Assembly (NCBI RefSeq): GCF_000240165.1
Contig: NC_017586.1
Location: 930,001-994,000 of the forward strand
From: Streptantibioticus cattleyicolor NRRL 8057 = DSM 46488
GTDB taxonomy: Bacteria > Actinomycetota > Actinomycetes > Streptomycetales > Streptomycetaceae
Direction of reading: 5' to 3'
Length of the DNA: 64,000 nt
The notes beneath the pieces were generated by a model. The model did no database searches and was not told the DNA's origin. It saw nothing but the letters and a program-made list of their open reading frames with translations. The number at the start of each line of letters is the position of its first letter. The stretch's first letter is position 1. Both the position numbers and the translations under genes were made by a program. Below, piece after piece: positions 26,051-34,942 of the stretch.

Positions 26051-26917
26051 GTGACGACCAACCCCGCCGAGCGGCTGGTGGACCTGCTCGATCTGGAACG
26101 GATCGAGGAGAACATCTTCCGCGGTCGCAGCCCCCAGGAGCGCCTCCAGCGGGTCTTCGGCGGCCAGGTGGCCGGCCAGGCGCTGGTCGCCGCCGGCCGC
26201 ACCACCGACGGCGACCGTCCGGTGCACTCGCTGCACGCGTACTTCCTGCGCCCCGGGCGGCCCGGCGTGCCCATCGTGTACCAGGTCGAACGGGTCCGCG
26301 ACGGGCGCTCGTTCACCACGCGCCGGGTGGTCGCGGTCCAGCAGGGCCGCACGATCTTCAACCTCACCGCCTCCTTCCACCTGCCCGAACCGGGCTTCCA
26401 CCACCAACTGCCGATGCCGGAGGTCCCCGGCCCGGAGAAACTGCCGAAACTCGCCGACGAACTGCGCGAACACCTCGGCACGCTGCCCGAGGCCATGGAA
26501 CGCATGGCCCGCCGGCTCGCCTTCGACATCCGCTACGTGGAGCGGCTGCGCTGGACCCCCGAGGAGGTCCGGGGCGCCGAACCGCGCAGCGCCGTGTGGA
26601 TGCGCGCGGTCGGCCCGCTCGGCGACGACCCGCTCGTCCACACCTGCGCCCTCACCTACGCCAGCGACATGATGCTGCTGGACGCGGTGCGGGTGCCGAT
26701 CGAGCCGCTGTGGGGACCACGCGGCTTCGACATGGCCTCGCTGGACCACGCCATGTGGTTCCACCGCCCGTTCCGCGCCGACGAGTGGTTCCTGTACCAG
26801 CAGGAGTCCCCCGTCGCCGGCGGCGCCCGCGGACTGGCCCGGGGCCAGATCTACGACCGCGACGGCAACCTGCTGGTCTCGGTGATGCAGGAAGGACTCT
26901 TCCGCCCGCTGTCCTGA
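26051..26917 (+). CDS. tesB: Acyl-CoA thioesterase II
   Basis: The 288-residue double-hotdog thioesterase has 'FRGRSPQERLQRVFGGQVAGQAL' and 'VHSLHAYFLRPGRP' in the first hotdog, and 'FDMASLDHAMWFHRPFRADEW' and 'GGARGLARGQIYDRDGNLLVS' in the second, where the catalytic Asp/Gln/Thr set of TesB resides. It hydrolyses medium- to long-chain acyl-CoA. A GAAGAAGGGAC precedes GTG 26051. It lies after a 160-bp gap downstream of the helicase. Confidence 0.93.
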   Translation: MTTNPAERLVDLLDLERIEENIFRGRSPQERLQRVFGGQVAGQALVAAGRTTDGDRPVHSLHAYFLRPGRPGVPIVYQVERVRDGRSFTTRRVVAVQQGRTIFNLTASFHLPEPGFHHQLPMPEVPGPEKLPKLADELREHLGTLPEAMERMARRLAFDIRYVERLRWTPEEVRGAEPRSAVWMRAVGPLGDDPLVHTCALTYASDMMLLDAVRVPIEPLWGPRGFDMASLDHAMWFHRPFRADEWFLYQQESPVAGGARGLARGQIYDRDGNLLVSVMQEGLFRPLS

Positions 26918-27019
26918 CCCTCCCGCGCCCCCGTCCGGCCGGGCCTGAACCGGTGCCCGTCCGGCCTGTCACCCCCGCGCGCCGCCGGCCCTTGCGGCCC
27001 GGCGTAGTTGACTGACGCC

Positions 27020-27436
27020 ATGCAGCCCTGCGTCTTCTGCGCCGTCATCGTCGGCGAGGTACCGAGCCACCGGGTCTACGCGGACGAGACCGCGGTGGCC
27101 TTCCTCGACGCCCGGCCCATCTTCCCCGGCCACTGCCTGGTGGTCCCCCGCCTTCACGTCCACACCCTGACCGATCTCCCCGCACCCGACATCGGCCCCT
27201 TCTTCACCCGCGTCCAGCGCGTCACCTCGGCCGTGGAGCGCGCCATGGCCGCCGCGGGCTCCTTCGTCGCGCAGAACAACCGGGTCAGCCAGTCGGTCCC
27301 CCACCTCCATGTCCACATCGTGCCCCGCAACCCCAAGGACGGTCTCCGGGGCTTCTTCTGGCCGCGCGGTCGCTACGAGGACGAGGCCCACGCGAGCGCC
27401 GTCGCCGACCGGTTGCGGGCGGCCCTCGCCGACTGA
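27020..27436 (+). CDS. HIT-family hydrolase
   Basis: This 138-residue protein has the histidine triad PHLHVHIVPR near residue 93 and the N-terminal CVFCAVIVGEVPSHRVYAD with a CxxC that often binds zinc in this family. HIT proteins cleave nucleoside phosphoramidates or dinucleotide polyphosphates. ATG 27020 is taken as the start because the CxxC region begins at residue 4; an upstream in-frame TTG is less likely. It is followed 51 bp later by a VOC protein. Confidence 0.9.
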   Translation: MQPCVFCAVIVGEVPSHRVYADETAVAFLDARPIFPGHCLVVPRLHVHTLTDLPAPDIGPFFTRVQRVTSAVERAMAAAGSFVAQNNRVSQSVPHLHVHIVPRNPKDGLRGFFWPRGRYEDEAHASAVADRLRAALAD

Positions 27437-27474
27437 GGCACCATCTCCGTGCCCCTCGCCCCCGGCCGCTCTGG

Positions 27475-27480
27475 CATAGT
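27475..27480 (+). promoter_or_regulatory. -10 hexamer of a probable leaderless promoter
   Basis: CATAGT ends 7 nt before ATG 27488, with only C-rich sequence between and no ribosome site, consistent with leaderless transcription of the VOC gene. Confidence 0.4.
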
Positions 27481-27487
27481 CACCCCC

Positions 27488-27850
27488 ATGCTCACCATCG
27501 GTACCGTCGTGGTCGGCTGCTCGGACGTCCGGCGAGCCGCCGCGTTCTGGAGCGCGGCCCTCGACTACGTCCCCCGTGACGGCGAGACCACGGACGACTG
27601 GACCGTCCTCGTCCCGGCCCGCGGCCCCGGCGCCGCGATCGCCCTCGACCTCAGCGAATCCCCGGTCCAGGAGTATCCGCGGGTGCACCTCGACCTGTAC
27701 ACCGCGGAACCGGAGGCAGAGATCGACCGTCTGCTGGCACTCGGCGCCGAGCGCGTCGGCTGGGACCTTTATCCGCCGGACCCCGACTTCGTGGTGCTCG
27801 CCGACACCGAGGGCAACCGCTTCTGCGTGATCGACACCGGTCACCACTGA
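27488..27850 (+). CDS. VOC-superfamily (glyoxalase/bleomycin-resistance-like) protein
   Basis: The 120-residue protein has two beta-alpha-beta-beta-beta modules: 'GTVVVGCSDVRRAAAFWSAAL' and 'PRVHLDLYTAEPEAEIDRLLALGA', ending 'VVLADTEGNRFCVID', the typical 'DPEGN' C-terminal strand. The family includes lyases and binding proteins. The usual metal His/Glu set is incomplete at the first position, so the activity is unclear. It probably has its own leaderless promoter. The adjoining gene is convergent. Confidence 0.82.
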   Translation: MLTIGTVVVGCSDVRRAAAFWSAALDYVPRDGETTDDWTVLVPARGPGAAIALDLSESPVQEYPRVHLDLYTAEPEAEIDRLLALGAERVGWDLYPPDPDFVVLADTEGNRFCVIDTGHH

Positions 27851-27913
27851 CCCGGTGGCCGTCGGTGGCCGGCGCCCCGGGCGGACTGCCGGAGCGGGGT
27901 TCGGCGGCCGGCC

Positions 27914-28183
27914 TCAGCGGTGCGGGGTGTGGCCGTGGTGGGCGGGCTTGCGCCGTTCCACCGGGCGGGCACCGAGCGGTCGGCGCGGCGCCTGGTGCCC
28001 TCCGGTGGCCAGCATCCGTATCTCGCCCCGGTCGCTTATCTCCGCGCGGACTATTCCGGTCTCGTCCATGTAGATCGGGTGGCCGCCGGCGCCCTTCAGC
28101 TCCGTGCGCCTGACGACGACCACGTCGCTCCCGGCGCCTGTCGGTGCCTCGAAGACCAGCTCGTAGATCTCGGGGTAGCTCAT
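27914..28183 (-). CDS. Small conserved Streptomyces protein (DUF6296-like)
   Basis: The 89-residue hydrophilic protein includes 'YELVFEAPTGAGSDVVVVRR' and 'GHPIYMDETGIVRAEISDRG' followed by 'EIRMLATGGHQAPRRP' and a basic tail. This pattern resembles the small actinomycete family DUF6296, recalled from memory rather than searched. ATG 28183 is preceded by AGGAGGG at 6-nt spacing, a strong site, so the gene is real. There is no signal peptide or membrane segment. The function is unknown. Confidence 0.65.
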   Translation of the reverse strand: MSYPEIYELVFEAPTGAGSDVVVVRRTELKGAGGHPIYMDETGIVRAEISDRGEIRMLATGGHQAPRRPLGARPVERRKPAHHGHTPHR

Positions 28184-28449
28184 AAGGTCCCTCCTGGCTG
28201 AGACCGCCCCCACTCACCCGTCCACCCCAGTGGACCATATGCTGGTTATCCGTAAAAGGCGGCGCTATGCCATGTGTGCCCGTTTTCCGGGGCACGACCG
28301 GGCGGATCCCGTTTGTGGCACGGCCCGGGCGGCGTCGAGATTTTTCGTTGAACCCCGCACGGAGCGGCTCCCCATTCCGCCCCGCACGGGTCCGCCCTCC
28401 CGTCAAACCGGGCCCGCCGGGAAGCTTTCCGGAGCCGGCGGTGCCGCCC

Positions 28450-28860
28450 TCAGCGGACGTCGATGGCGAACGTCCGGGAGACCTCGCGGATCCTGGGGTG
28501 CTTGTCCTGCGGCGAGGCCCCCTCGGTGAGCACGCCCCGCAGTTGCAGGATCCCGCGGTGCTGCGCCCGGATCCCCAGGTTGAGCCAACCCCCGCCGTGG
28601 TAGGCGCCGCGCGAGCAGGCCGTCGTCCGCCAGCCGCCACGTCCCGCCCGCTGCTGTATGCAGAACCGGTTGAACGTATAGTTGTCGTCCGTCGCCCTCC
28701 CCCCGGCGTGTATGCGTCCGCCCACATGGACCGTGTGCGGTCCTGCCGCGAAGTACATGTCGGACTTCGCCGACGCGGTCGTCGTGGCGAGCCCGAAGGC
28801 GGTGACGCCGATTGCGGCGACGACGGCGACGCGGAGCGATTGGCGCTTGCGGTTCTTCAT
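28450..28860 (-). CDS. Small secreted basic protein of unknown function
   Basis: The 136-residue protein has a clear Sec signal (MKNRKRQSLRVAVVAAIGVT, cleavage near 'TASA|KS'), then a beta-rich mature domain with two Cys (FNRFCIQQ, TTACSRGAY) that may form a disulfide. The region 'GPHTVHVGGRIHAGGRATDD' and 'LGIRAQHRGILQLRG' is Gly/Arg/His rich. ATG 28860 has GGGGAGAAG immediately upstream. I recognise no enzyme motif. It could be an extracellular binding or inhibitor protein. Confidence 0.75.
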   Translation of the reverse strand: MKNRKRQSLRVAVVAAIGVTAFGLATTTASAKSDMYFAAGPHTVHVGGRIHAGGRATDDNYTFNRFCIQQRAGRGGWRTTACSRGAYHGGGWLNLGIRAQHRGILQLRGVLTEGASPQDKHPRIREVSRTFAIDVR

Positions 28861-29102
28861 CTTCTCCCCTTCGTCGACACCGTTTCCCGGCAGCGGGACA
28901 CCGGTCACGCGTCCTGGCCCGGTCACGGTGTGCGGTGGCCTTACGGCTTGTACGCCGGCCTCTTCGGCCGGGACGGACAACGTAGCCGTGCTCATCGTCG
29001 CCCATGACTCCACGGCGACCGGACACGGGGCCGGATTTCGCCGCCTCCGCACACCACCCCGCGGCCCGGCCACCACCCGGTCGGAGCCCCGGAGTCGCCG
29101 GG

Positions 29103-31004
29103 TCAGCGTCGCCGCAGCCATCGCCGCAACGCGGTGGGCCTGCGCGGGCCCCTCGGCCGAGCGCCTTGCCCCGGCCGCGCGACCGGATGCCGAGCACCGG
29201 CGTCCCGGTCGCCCGGGGTGCGCGGCAGGGTGGGCCGGGCCGTAGGAGGCGACGCCGATGAGGGCGCGGGATGCGGAGGCGCCGCCGTCAGGGATGCGGT
29301 CGGGGGCGCGGAAGACGTGGGCAGCGGCACGGCGGGCCAGGGGCGGGCGGCCTGGTGGCCGCGTCGGTGCCGAAGGGCATCGGGGCGGAGCGTGTCCGTC
29401 GCCATCGGTTCGGGGCCGCCCGGGAACGGCTCCCGTGGTACGCCACCCGGCACGACCGGCCTCGCCATGCCTGGCCGAGCCGACACCGGCCCCGTCACAC
29501 CTGGTCTTGCCGACACCGGCCTCGACGGAGTCGGCCGCACACCTCCCGGCCCCGTCGGACCGTGGGGTGACAAACCCCGGATCGCCGGGCCGGACACCCA
29601 CGGGCCAGGTGTCCGCGGAGTTGTGCGGACGGGCTCGGGAGGCACCGAGGCGGTCGCCGAGGGCCCCGGCGGTGTGGGCGGAAGGCGTACGGGCTCGGAT
29701 CGGGGTACAGGGGCGGGTCGGGCGGACCAGGTCGGCGCCGGCCCGGGCGAAGCGGGCCCGGGCGATACCGGCGGTTGCTGCGGGACCGGCTGCCGTGTCC
29801 CGGCGTCCAGCCCGAACAGCTCGGGCGTACCCATCTCCCTCGCGGCGTTGCCGACGGCACCGGGGCCCACCGGCTCGGGCCACGTCTGGGCGGGTACCGG
29901 GGGCTGGGGCACGGTGGGCCAGAGTTGCGTGGGCCGGGGTTCGCGATCGGTGAGCCACGGGCGGGTGGCCTCCGGTGGTGTCGGCGGTGACGGGTTCCGC
30001 ACGATTCGCTGCCTTCCCGGGTCCCAGGGCGCCGGAGACGGGTGCGTCGGCGGGGCCGGCTGATCGGTGGGGAACGTGGTGTCCGCTCCGCCCGGGGTCA
30101 GGCCGCTTGCCGCCGTCTCCCAACGCCCTTGCTGCGATGTCGGTTCGCGCCTACCCCGACCCGACGGCTCGCGCACATCGTGGGCACCGCCCGGCGCGGG
30201 GCGGGTGAGCCTGGCCCGGTGCAGTGCGAAGCCGAGGGCCGCGCGGGCGGTGTCGATCTCCTCGGGCGCCTCCGCGAACGGTGACACCGCGGGTGGTTCG
30301 GCCGCGAGGGACGCGGTCGGCGAAGGGGCGCGGGACGGGTGGAGACCGCACAGGTAGGCGTGCTCGACCGGGTCAGTGACGAGGTCGGCGGTCTCCTCGG
30401 GTCCGAGCAGGGCGCACCAGGCGGCTGCTTCGTGCCATGCGTCGGTGGCGTCGGCCACCATCCGCTCGGTCCTGCGGGCCCGCCAGCCTTCGGCTCGGCG
30501 GTCTTCCCCGGCCTCCAGCCGGGCCCGGGCTTCCTCGGGCAGCCGACCGGTGAGCCACGAGATGCCGGTGCGGGCGAATTCCCGTACCTCTTCGGCGGGG
30601 TAGAGCCACACCACGGCCCGGTACCGGTTGAGGTACCACTGGGCGGGCCGGAAGCAGCCGAGTCTGGCCAGTTTCACGAAGCGGTCCCGGCTCACCTCGA
30701 TCATCTCCGCGCCGCTGAAGGTGCCGACCAGCTGGATCCGCTCCAACAGCGTTTCGGGGAAGCCCTCTTCGCTTCCGAGACGGGCGATCTCGGCATGGCT
30801 CACCATGCGCCGCCCACCGGGACCGGGAACGGTGGAAATATGGCCGAGTTGTACCGCGAGCTCGAAGGCCGGCCGTTCCAGTCCGAGCGCCGCCCGGGCG
30901 AGCGTCTGGGAAAGGACGGCCGCCCCTCCGCCGCCCGGCGCGCTTCCCGCCCCACCGACACACCCGGCCCTCGTCCGGCCCCGCAGGCTCTCCCGTACCG
31001 CCAT
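29103..31004 (-). CDS. DUF6397-type protein with N-terminal helix-turn-helix
   Basis: The 633-residue protein has a conserved N-terminal third (residues about 30-240) with 'AARALGLERPAFELAVQLGHI'-like packing, 'MVSHAEIARLGSEEGFPETL' and 'WYLNRYRAVVWLYPAEEVRE', consistent with a helix-turn-helix-like fold of an actinomycete family (DUF6397, by recollection). The C-terminal 400 residues are Pro/Ala/Arg rich, low-complexity and probably disordered, with short repeats such as RPVSARPGVTGPVSARPG. ATG 31004 has GGGGAGG upstream. The function is unknown. Confidence 0.75.
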   Translation of the reverse strand: MAVRESLRGRTRAGCVGGAGSAPGGGGAAVLSQTLARAALGLERPAFELAVQLGHISTVPGPGGRRMVSHAEIARLGSEEGFPETLLERIQLVGTFSGAEMIEVSRDRFVKLARLGCFRPAQWYLNRYRAVVWLYPAEEVREFARTGISWLTGRLPEEARARLEAGEDRRAEGWRARRTERMVADATDAWHEAAAWCALLGPEETADLVTDPVEHAYLCGLHPSRAPSPTASLAAEPPAVSPFAEAPEEIDTARAALGFALHRARLTRPAPGGAHDVREPSGRGRREPTSQQGRWETAASGLTPGGADTTFPTDQPAPPTHPSPAPWDPGRQRIVRNPSPPTPPEATRPWLTDREPRPTQLWPTVPQPPVPAQTWPEPVGPGAVGNAAREMGTPELFGLDAGTRQPVPQQPPVSPGPASPGPAPTWSARPAPVPRSEPVRLPPTPPGPSATASVPPEPVRTTPRTPGPWVSGPAIRGLSPHGPTGPGGVRPTPSRPVSARPGVTGPVSARPGMARPVVPGGVPREPFPGGPEPMATDTLRPDALRHRRGHQAARPWPAVPLPTSSAPPTASLTAAPPHPAPSSASPPTARPTLPRTPGDRDAGARHPVARPGQGARPRGPRRPTALRRWLRRR

Positions 31005-31346
31005 GACGACCTCCCCGTTGCGTTGCGCCCATCGATCGATCACCGACAGTGACGAATGTAACCCCTCGATCGGACACCACGGCAAGGGCTGTGGATAACT
31101 CTCCGCGATCGGAGATTCACCCTGTGGATAACTCCGGAAGACCGTCGAACCGGAGTAACACTGGTCACGGGCCGCTGGATTGACGGCGGTCCGGATCGGT
31201 GACAGCCGATGGAACGGGGGATGACGATGAACGGGTTTCCGCAAGGGAACGGCACGCCGGGACGTGCCGGCCGGATGTCGCGGGGCGTGACCGGGGCGCG
31301 GACGAAGGGGCTTCGGGTGGTCGGGCCTCGGCTGAAGTGGCCCCGG
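31005..31346. other. 342-bp gap between the DUF6397 gene and the conservon
   Basis: No gene is supported here. It holds a 13-bp direct repeat containing TGTGGATAA twice, a CTCCG/CGGAG hairpin at 31101-31114, and an ACTCCG...CGGAGT pair at 31131-31156. The stretch to the left is the DUF6397 promoter. Where a CvnD GTPase gene would be expected (after cvnC), no remnant is visible. Confidence 0.5.
31089..31134. repeat. Two direct repeats containing TGTGGATAA (DnaA-box-like)
   Basis: CTGTGGATAACTC occurs at 31089-31101 and 31122-31134, 33 bp apart (about three helical turns) and in the same orientation. The complement TTATCCACA equals the classical E. coli DnaA box. Only two boxes are present, upstream of the DUF6397 gene. 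Confidence 0.6.
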
Positions 31347-31775
31347 CTAAAGGGACTTCAGGCCGCTGATGACGTGGCGCAGCAGCCCCACGTCGGGCGG
31401 TTCGGCTGGCGGCTCCGGGCCGCCGACGCGTATCCGGCCGCTGCGCAGCAGATCGCCGAGGAGCACTCGTACCACCCCGAGCGGAAGGTCGGCCCGCGAG
31501 GCGAGTTCGGCCACCGAGAGCGGGCCTGGGCGGCAGAGTTCCAGCAGGGCGAAGTGGTCGTCGCCGAGGGCGTCGGGCGTCCCGGGCAACGGGGCGCCGG
31601 CGGTCCGCGCGGGGTCGGTCTTCTGCGCCGGCCGCACCACGGCCACCGGGTCGATCCCGGCGGCCCGTGCGTCGTCGGGGCTGGTGCGACCGCGGGTCAC
31701 GGTGTAGGGGCGCACCATCGGTCCGGCTTCGTCGTCGTACCACAGCGCGCCCGGTTCACCCCGCGTCCCGCTCAC
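31347..31775 (-). CDS. cvnC: DUF742 protein (conservon protein C)
   Basis: This 142-residue CvnC protein begins 'GALWYDDEAGPMVRPYTVTRGRT', the DUF742 N-terminus, and has a helix-turn-helix-like segment 'ELCRPGPLSVAELASRADLPLGVVRVLLGDL' and the C-terminal 'PDVGLLRHVISGLKSL'. Conservon proteins form membrane-associated heterocomplexes resembling G-protein systems. GTG 31775 lies 6 bp after the roadblock gene. In known conservons a GTPase gene (cvnD) follows; here none does. Confidence 0.9.
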   Translation of the reverse strand: MSGTRGEPGALWYDDEAGPMVRPYTVTRGRTSPDDARAAGIDPVAVVRPAQKTDPARTAGAPLPGTPDALGDDHFALLELCRPGPLSVAELASRADLPLGVVRVLLGDLLRSGRIRVGGPEPPAEPPDVGLLRHVISGLKSL

Positions 31776-31781
31776 GGTCGG

Positions 31782-32213
31782 TCACATCCCGGGTCTGCTG
31801 TCGCCGTTGCGGGCCTCGACGGCGAGGTGTTCGCCGACCCGGTGGACGAGCAGGGTCATCTCGTAGGCGATCTGCCCGACATCGGCGTTGGCCCCGGTCA
31901 GCACGGACAGGCAGCTGCCGTCCCCAGCCGCGGTGACGAAGAGGAATCCGTCGTCGAGTTCGACCATGGTCTGGCGCACCGATCCGGCGCCGAAGTGGCG
32001 CCCCGCGCCCTTGGCCAGGCTGTGGAAACCGGAGGAGACGGCGGCCAGGTGCTCCGCGTCCGCGGGCTCCAGCTCACGGCTCTTACCGGTCACCAGTCCG
32101 TCGGTCGACAGCACCAGGGCGTGCCGTACTTCCTTCACGCGGTCCGTCAGGTCGTCCAGCAGCCAGCCGAGCCCCGCGTTCCCTTCCGGCCTGGTGGTAC
32201 GGGCACTGCTCAC
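31782..32213 (-). CDS. cvnB: Roadblock/LC7-domain protein (conservon protein B)
   Basis: The 143-residue protein has 'GWLLDDLTDRVKEVRHALVLSTDG' and 'HFGAGSVRQTMVELDDGFLFVTAAGDGSCLSVL', the roadblock/LC7 fold that usually modulates a small GTPase. The start GTG 32213 overlaps the stop of the sensor-kinase gene (GTGA). Translational coupling implies stoichiometric expression with CvnA and CvnC. It is standard in length. Confidence 0.92.
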   Translation of the reverse strand: MSSARTTRPEGNAGLGWLLDDLTDRVKEVRHALVLSTDGLVTGKSRELEPADAEHLAAVSSGFHSLAKGAGRHFGAGSVRQTMVELDDGFLFVTAAGDGSCLSVLTGANADVGQIAYEMTLLVHRVGEHLAVEARNGDSRPGM

Positions 32214-34942
32214 GGTGTTCCCCCGTCTTCCTCTCTCGACTTCGTCAAGGCCGCCGATTCCGAGCGCCCTCGAGCGATTCCCCGGGCGAAGGCGGTCATC
32301 GTGGAACGGGCCGCCTCCGGTGATCGTTCCCGCTGGGCCCGGTACGACTCCTCCGCCGTGTCCGGGTCCGTTGTCGCTGATGTGCCGTGTCGTGCGTCTG
32401 TCGTGTCAGGTGGTGCGTGGTGCCGTGGTTCGTGGTGCGGGCCGGGCGTTCGGGCCGGCTCGGGCGGAGCGGTCGTGCCGGGCGTGCTGCGTGCGCGGGC
32501 GTCCTCGCGCCGGTCGCCCGGCGGAGTGCGCCCTGGTCCGGCCGGCTCACCGGAGCGATCCGGGTGGCCGTCCGGGCCGACGGTCGCGTCCGCCCGCCCT
32601 CCGGGGTCCCGGTGGTACCGGCGGTCGTCCGCGGTCCTGCTGTGTTCCAACGTCTCCGGGCGGGTCCGCCGTGGCGCCAGGCCGCTGTTGCGGGTGCGGC
32701 GCGGCAGACCGGCCGCGGTGGTGGGCGCCGCGGTCGCCGTCTCGGTGTCGGCCCTCTTCCCGTCGGCCGTGTCCGCTCCGGTCGTCCCCGGTGTCTCCAC
32801 TGCGGATGCCCGTCCGACCGTACCGCTCGCGTGGGCCCCTTCGGCAACCCCCGCAGCCGCCTGCGGGCCCCCTTGCGCGCCCCCGACCGACGCGGTTTCG
32901 GCCACCGCTTCCGGCTCGCGCCCGGTGCCGACGCGCACCGCGGCGCGCCTGGCCCGCTCGCGGCGAGCGGTCGCGGTGGATCTGAAGTCGTCGGGGCCGG
33001 TGTTGTGTTCGGTGCCGTCCGCCACCGGCACCAGCAGATCGTCGGGGAGGTGCACCACGGCCACGGTGCCCTGGCCCGGGGCGGGACGCAGGACGACGCG
33101 GATACCGTGCCGGGCGGCCAGCCGGCCGATGGTGAACAGGCCGAGGCGGTCGGTCTCGGGCAGGTCGGCTCCCCGGGCGGCGTCCTGGAGTTCACGGTTG
33201 GCCTGGGCGACGCGTTCGGCCCCCATACCCAGGCCCTGGTCCTCGACCTCGATCACGAAGCCGGCCTCCGAACGCGATCCGTCGACCACGACCTGGGTGT
33301 CCGGCGGGGAGAAGGAGCAGGCGTTCTCGAGCAGTTCGGCCAGCAGGTGGAGCACGTCGGCGACAGCGCCGCCGGTGAGCGCCATACGCGGCATACGACG
33401 CACCACGATGCGCTGGTAGTCCTCGATCTCGCCGACCGCCGCCTTGACCACCTCGACCAGTCGGACGGGGCGCCGCCAGGCCCGGCCGGGTGCGTTGCCG
33501 GACAGGATGAGGAGCCCTTCGGCGTGGCGGCGCATGCGGGTGGTCATGTGGTCGAGCCGGAAGAGGTCGGCCAGTTCGGCCGGGTCCTCGGTGCGGCGTT
33601 CCATCTCGTCGATCAGGGTGAGTTGGCGGTGCAGCAGCACCTGGCTGCGCCGGGCCAGGGTGGTGAAGACGGCGGCGACACCGCGGCGCAGCCGGGCCTG
33701 TTCGACGGTGGCCTGGACGGCGGCCCGTTGAGCGATGCCGAATGCGCGGGCGACTTGGCCGATTTCGTCGTTCCCGAGCCGTAGTGCCGGGCCGCCGCCG
33801 TGGACGGCGGTCCGTTCGGCCTCGGCGATCTCCTCCAGGGAGGCGCCCTCGCGCAAGGTGCGCAGGAGTACGGGGAGCCTGCGTCCGGAGAGTTCCTCGG
33901 CGGCGTCCCGCAGCGCGGTGAGCCGGGTGGCGATGCGCCTGCTGATACGGAGGGAGATGAGCAGTGAGGCGATGACGGCGAGGAGACCGAGGAGGCTGAC
34001 GCCGGCGGCGCGCACGAGCACGGACATGCCGGTGTCATGGGCGGTGCGGCCGACGTCACGGGCGGCGTCGGTGTCGATGGTGCCGAGTTGGTCGAGTGCC
34101 GCGTCGGCGGTGTGCCGCCATTCGTCGGCGGGCAGGCCGGCCGCCGCGGTCAGCGGGGAGGAGCTGCGGGCGGTCTCCTCCATGGTGAACAAGGTGGAGC
34201 CGATGTCGCCGGTCTCGAACCGGTCGAGCCGGGTGGCCTCGGAGGCGGGAAGTTCGGCTTGGTAGACGTGGTGCAGCAGGCGCCGGCCGTCGACGGTGCC
34301 GAGGAAGTCACGGAACTGTCCGTCGGTCATGCCGCCCGCGAGACGGCCGCCGGTGACCATCGCGTCCTCTCGGGAGAGGAGTTCACGGGCACGGGAGAGT
34401 TCGACGACGACGGAGGAGCGGTGGGCGACCTCGCCGCTTTGCAGGTCGGTGAGGGAGGTGCGCAGCCGGAAGCCGGGGTCGATGAGGTTGGAGTAACCGC
34501 TCAGGATGTCGGACCAGTTGGTGGTCCGGGCGCTGACCTGGCGGCGGAGCCGGGGCAGGGTGTCGAGGGCGGTGAGCAGTTCGGCGAAGTGCTGTTGCTG
34601 GGTGGTGCTGAGGACGGTGTGGGAGGTGCGGTGGCGGGCGTGGTCGCGCAGGAGTCCCAGTCGGGTGTCGGTGACCCGGCTCAGGCGGGTGAAGTCGGCG
34701 GAGCCGGTGCGCCCGTCGGATGCGGTGTACTCGACGGCGGCGAGGCGTTCTTGTTGCAGGGCCATGGTCAGCTCGTCGACGGGGGTGCCGTAGCGGTGGT
34801 AGGTGCCGGTGAGTCTGATGAGGGCGAACGCGCCGCGCACGGTGGTGTAGGAGCTGTAGGTCCACAGTGCGGCCAGGGTGACCATCGGGACGAGCAGCAG
34901 GGCGAGGAGCTGCGTACGGATGGTGCGGGGGCGCAGGTGCAT
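32210..34942 (-). CDS. cvnA: Conservon sensor histidine-kinase-like protein A
   Basis: The 910-residue membrane protein has TM1 (residues about 11-31), a long extracellular sensor region to about 305 of the nitrate-sensor-like type, TM2 (about 308-333), a HAMP-like linker, a dimerisation helix with 'LFRLDHMTTRMRRHAEGLLIL' near 460-480 and an ATPase domain (ELLENACSFSPP at 536, 'EVEDQGLGMG' near 565, GLFTIGRLA). A Thr/Arg/Pro-rich tail of about 270 residues is probably disordered. ATG 34942 is preferred: codons upstream are atypical (tca, cta, caa), arguing against a longer reading. It heads cvnA-B-C. Confidence 0.88.
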   Translation of the reverse strand: MHLRPRTIRTQLLALLLVPMVTLAALWTYSSYTTVRGAFALIRLTGTYHRYGTPVDELTMALQQERLAAVEYTASDGRTGSADFTRLSRVTDTRLGLLRDHARHRTSHTVLSTTQQQHFAELLTALDTLPRLRRQVSARTTNWSDILSGYSNLIDPGFRLRTSLTDLQSGEVAHRSSVVVELSRARELLSREDAMVTGGRLAGGMTDGQFRDFLGTVDGRRLLHHVYQAELPASEATRLDRFETGDIGSTLFTMEETARSSSPLTAAAGLPADEWRHTADAALDQLGTIDTDAARDVGRTAHDTGMSVLVRAAGVSLLGLLAVIASLLISLRISRRIATRLTALRDAAEELSGRRLPVLLRTLREGASLEEIAEAERTAVHGGGPALRLGNDEIGQVARAFGIAQRAAVQATVEQARLRRGVAAVFTTLARRSQVLLHRQLTLIDEMERRTEDPAELADLFRLDHMTTRMRRHAEGLLILSGNAPGRAWRRPVRLVEVVKAAVGEIEDYQRIVVRRMPRMALTGGAVADVLHLLAELLENACSFSPPDTQVVVDGSRSEAGFVIEVEDQGLGMGAERVAQANRELQDAARGADLPETDRLGLFTIGRLAARHGIRVVLRPAPGQGTVAVVHLPDDLLVPVADGTEHNTGPDDFRSTATARRERARRAAVRVGTGREPEAVAETASVGGAQGGPQAAAGVAEGAHASGTVGRASAVETPGTTGADTADGKRADTETATAAPTTAAGLPRRTRNSGLAPRRTRPETLEHSRTADDRRYHRDPGGRADATVGPDGHPDRSGEPAGPGRTPPGDRREDARARSTPGTTAPPEPARTPGPHHEPRHHAPPDTTDARHGTSATTDPDTAEESYRAQRERSPEAARSTMTAFARGIARGRSESAALTKSREEDGGTP

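Noticed and set aside
31005-31346. Chromosomal origin or a CvnD relic
   Set aside because: Only two DnaA-box-like repeats are present and dnaA/dnaN are absent. No GTPase motif is visible in any frame.
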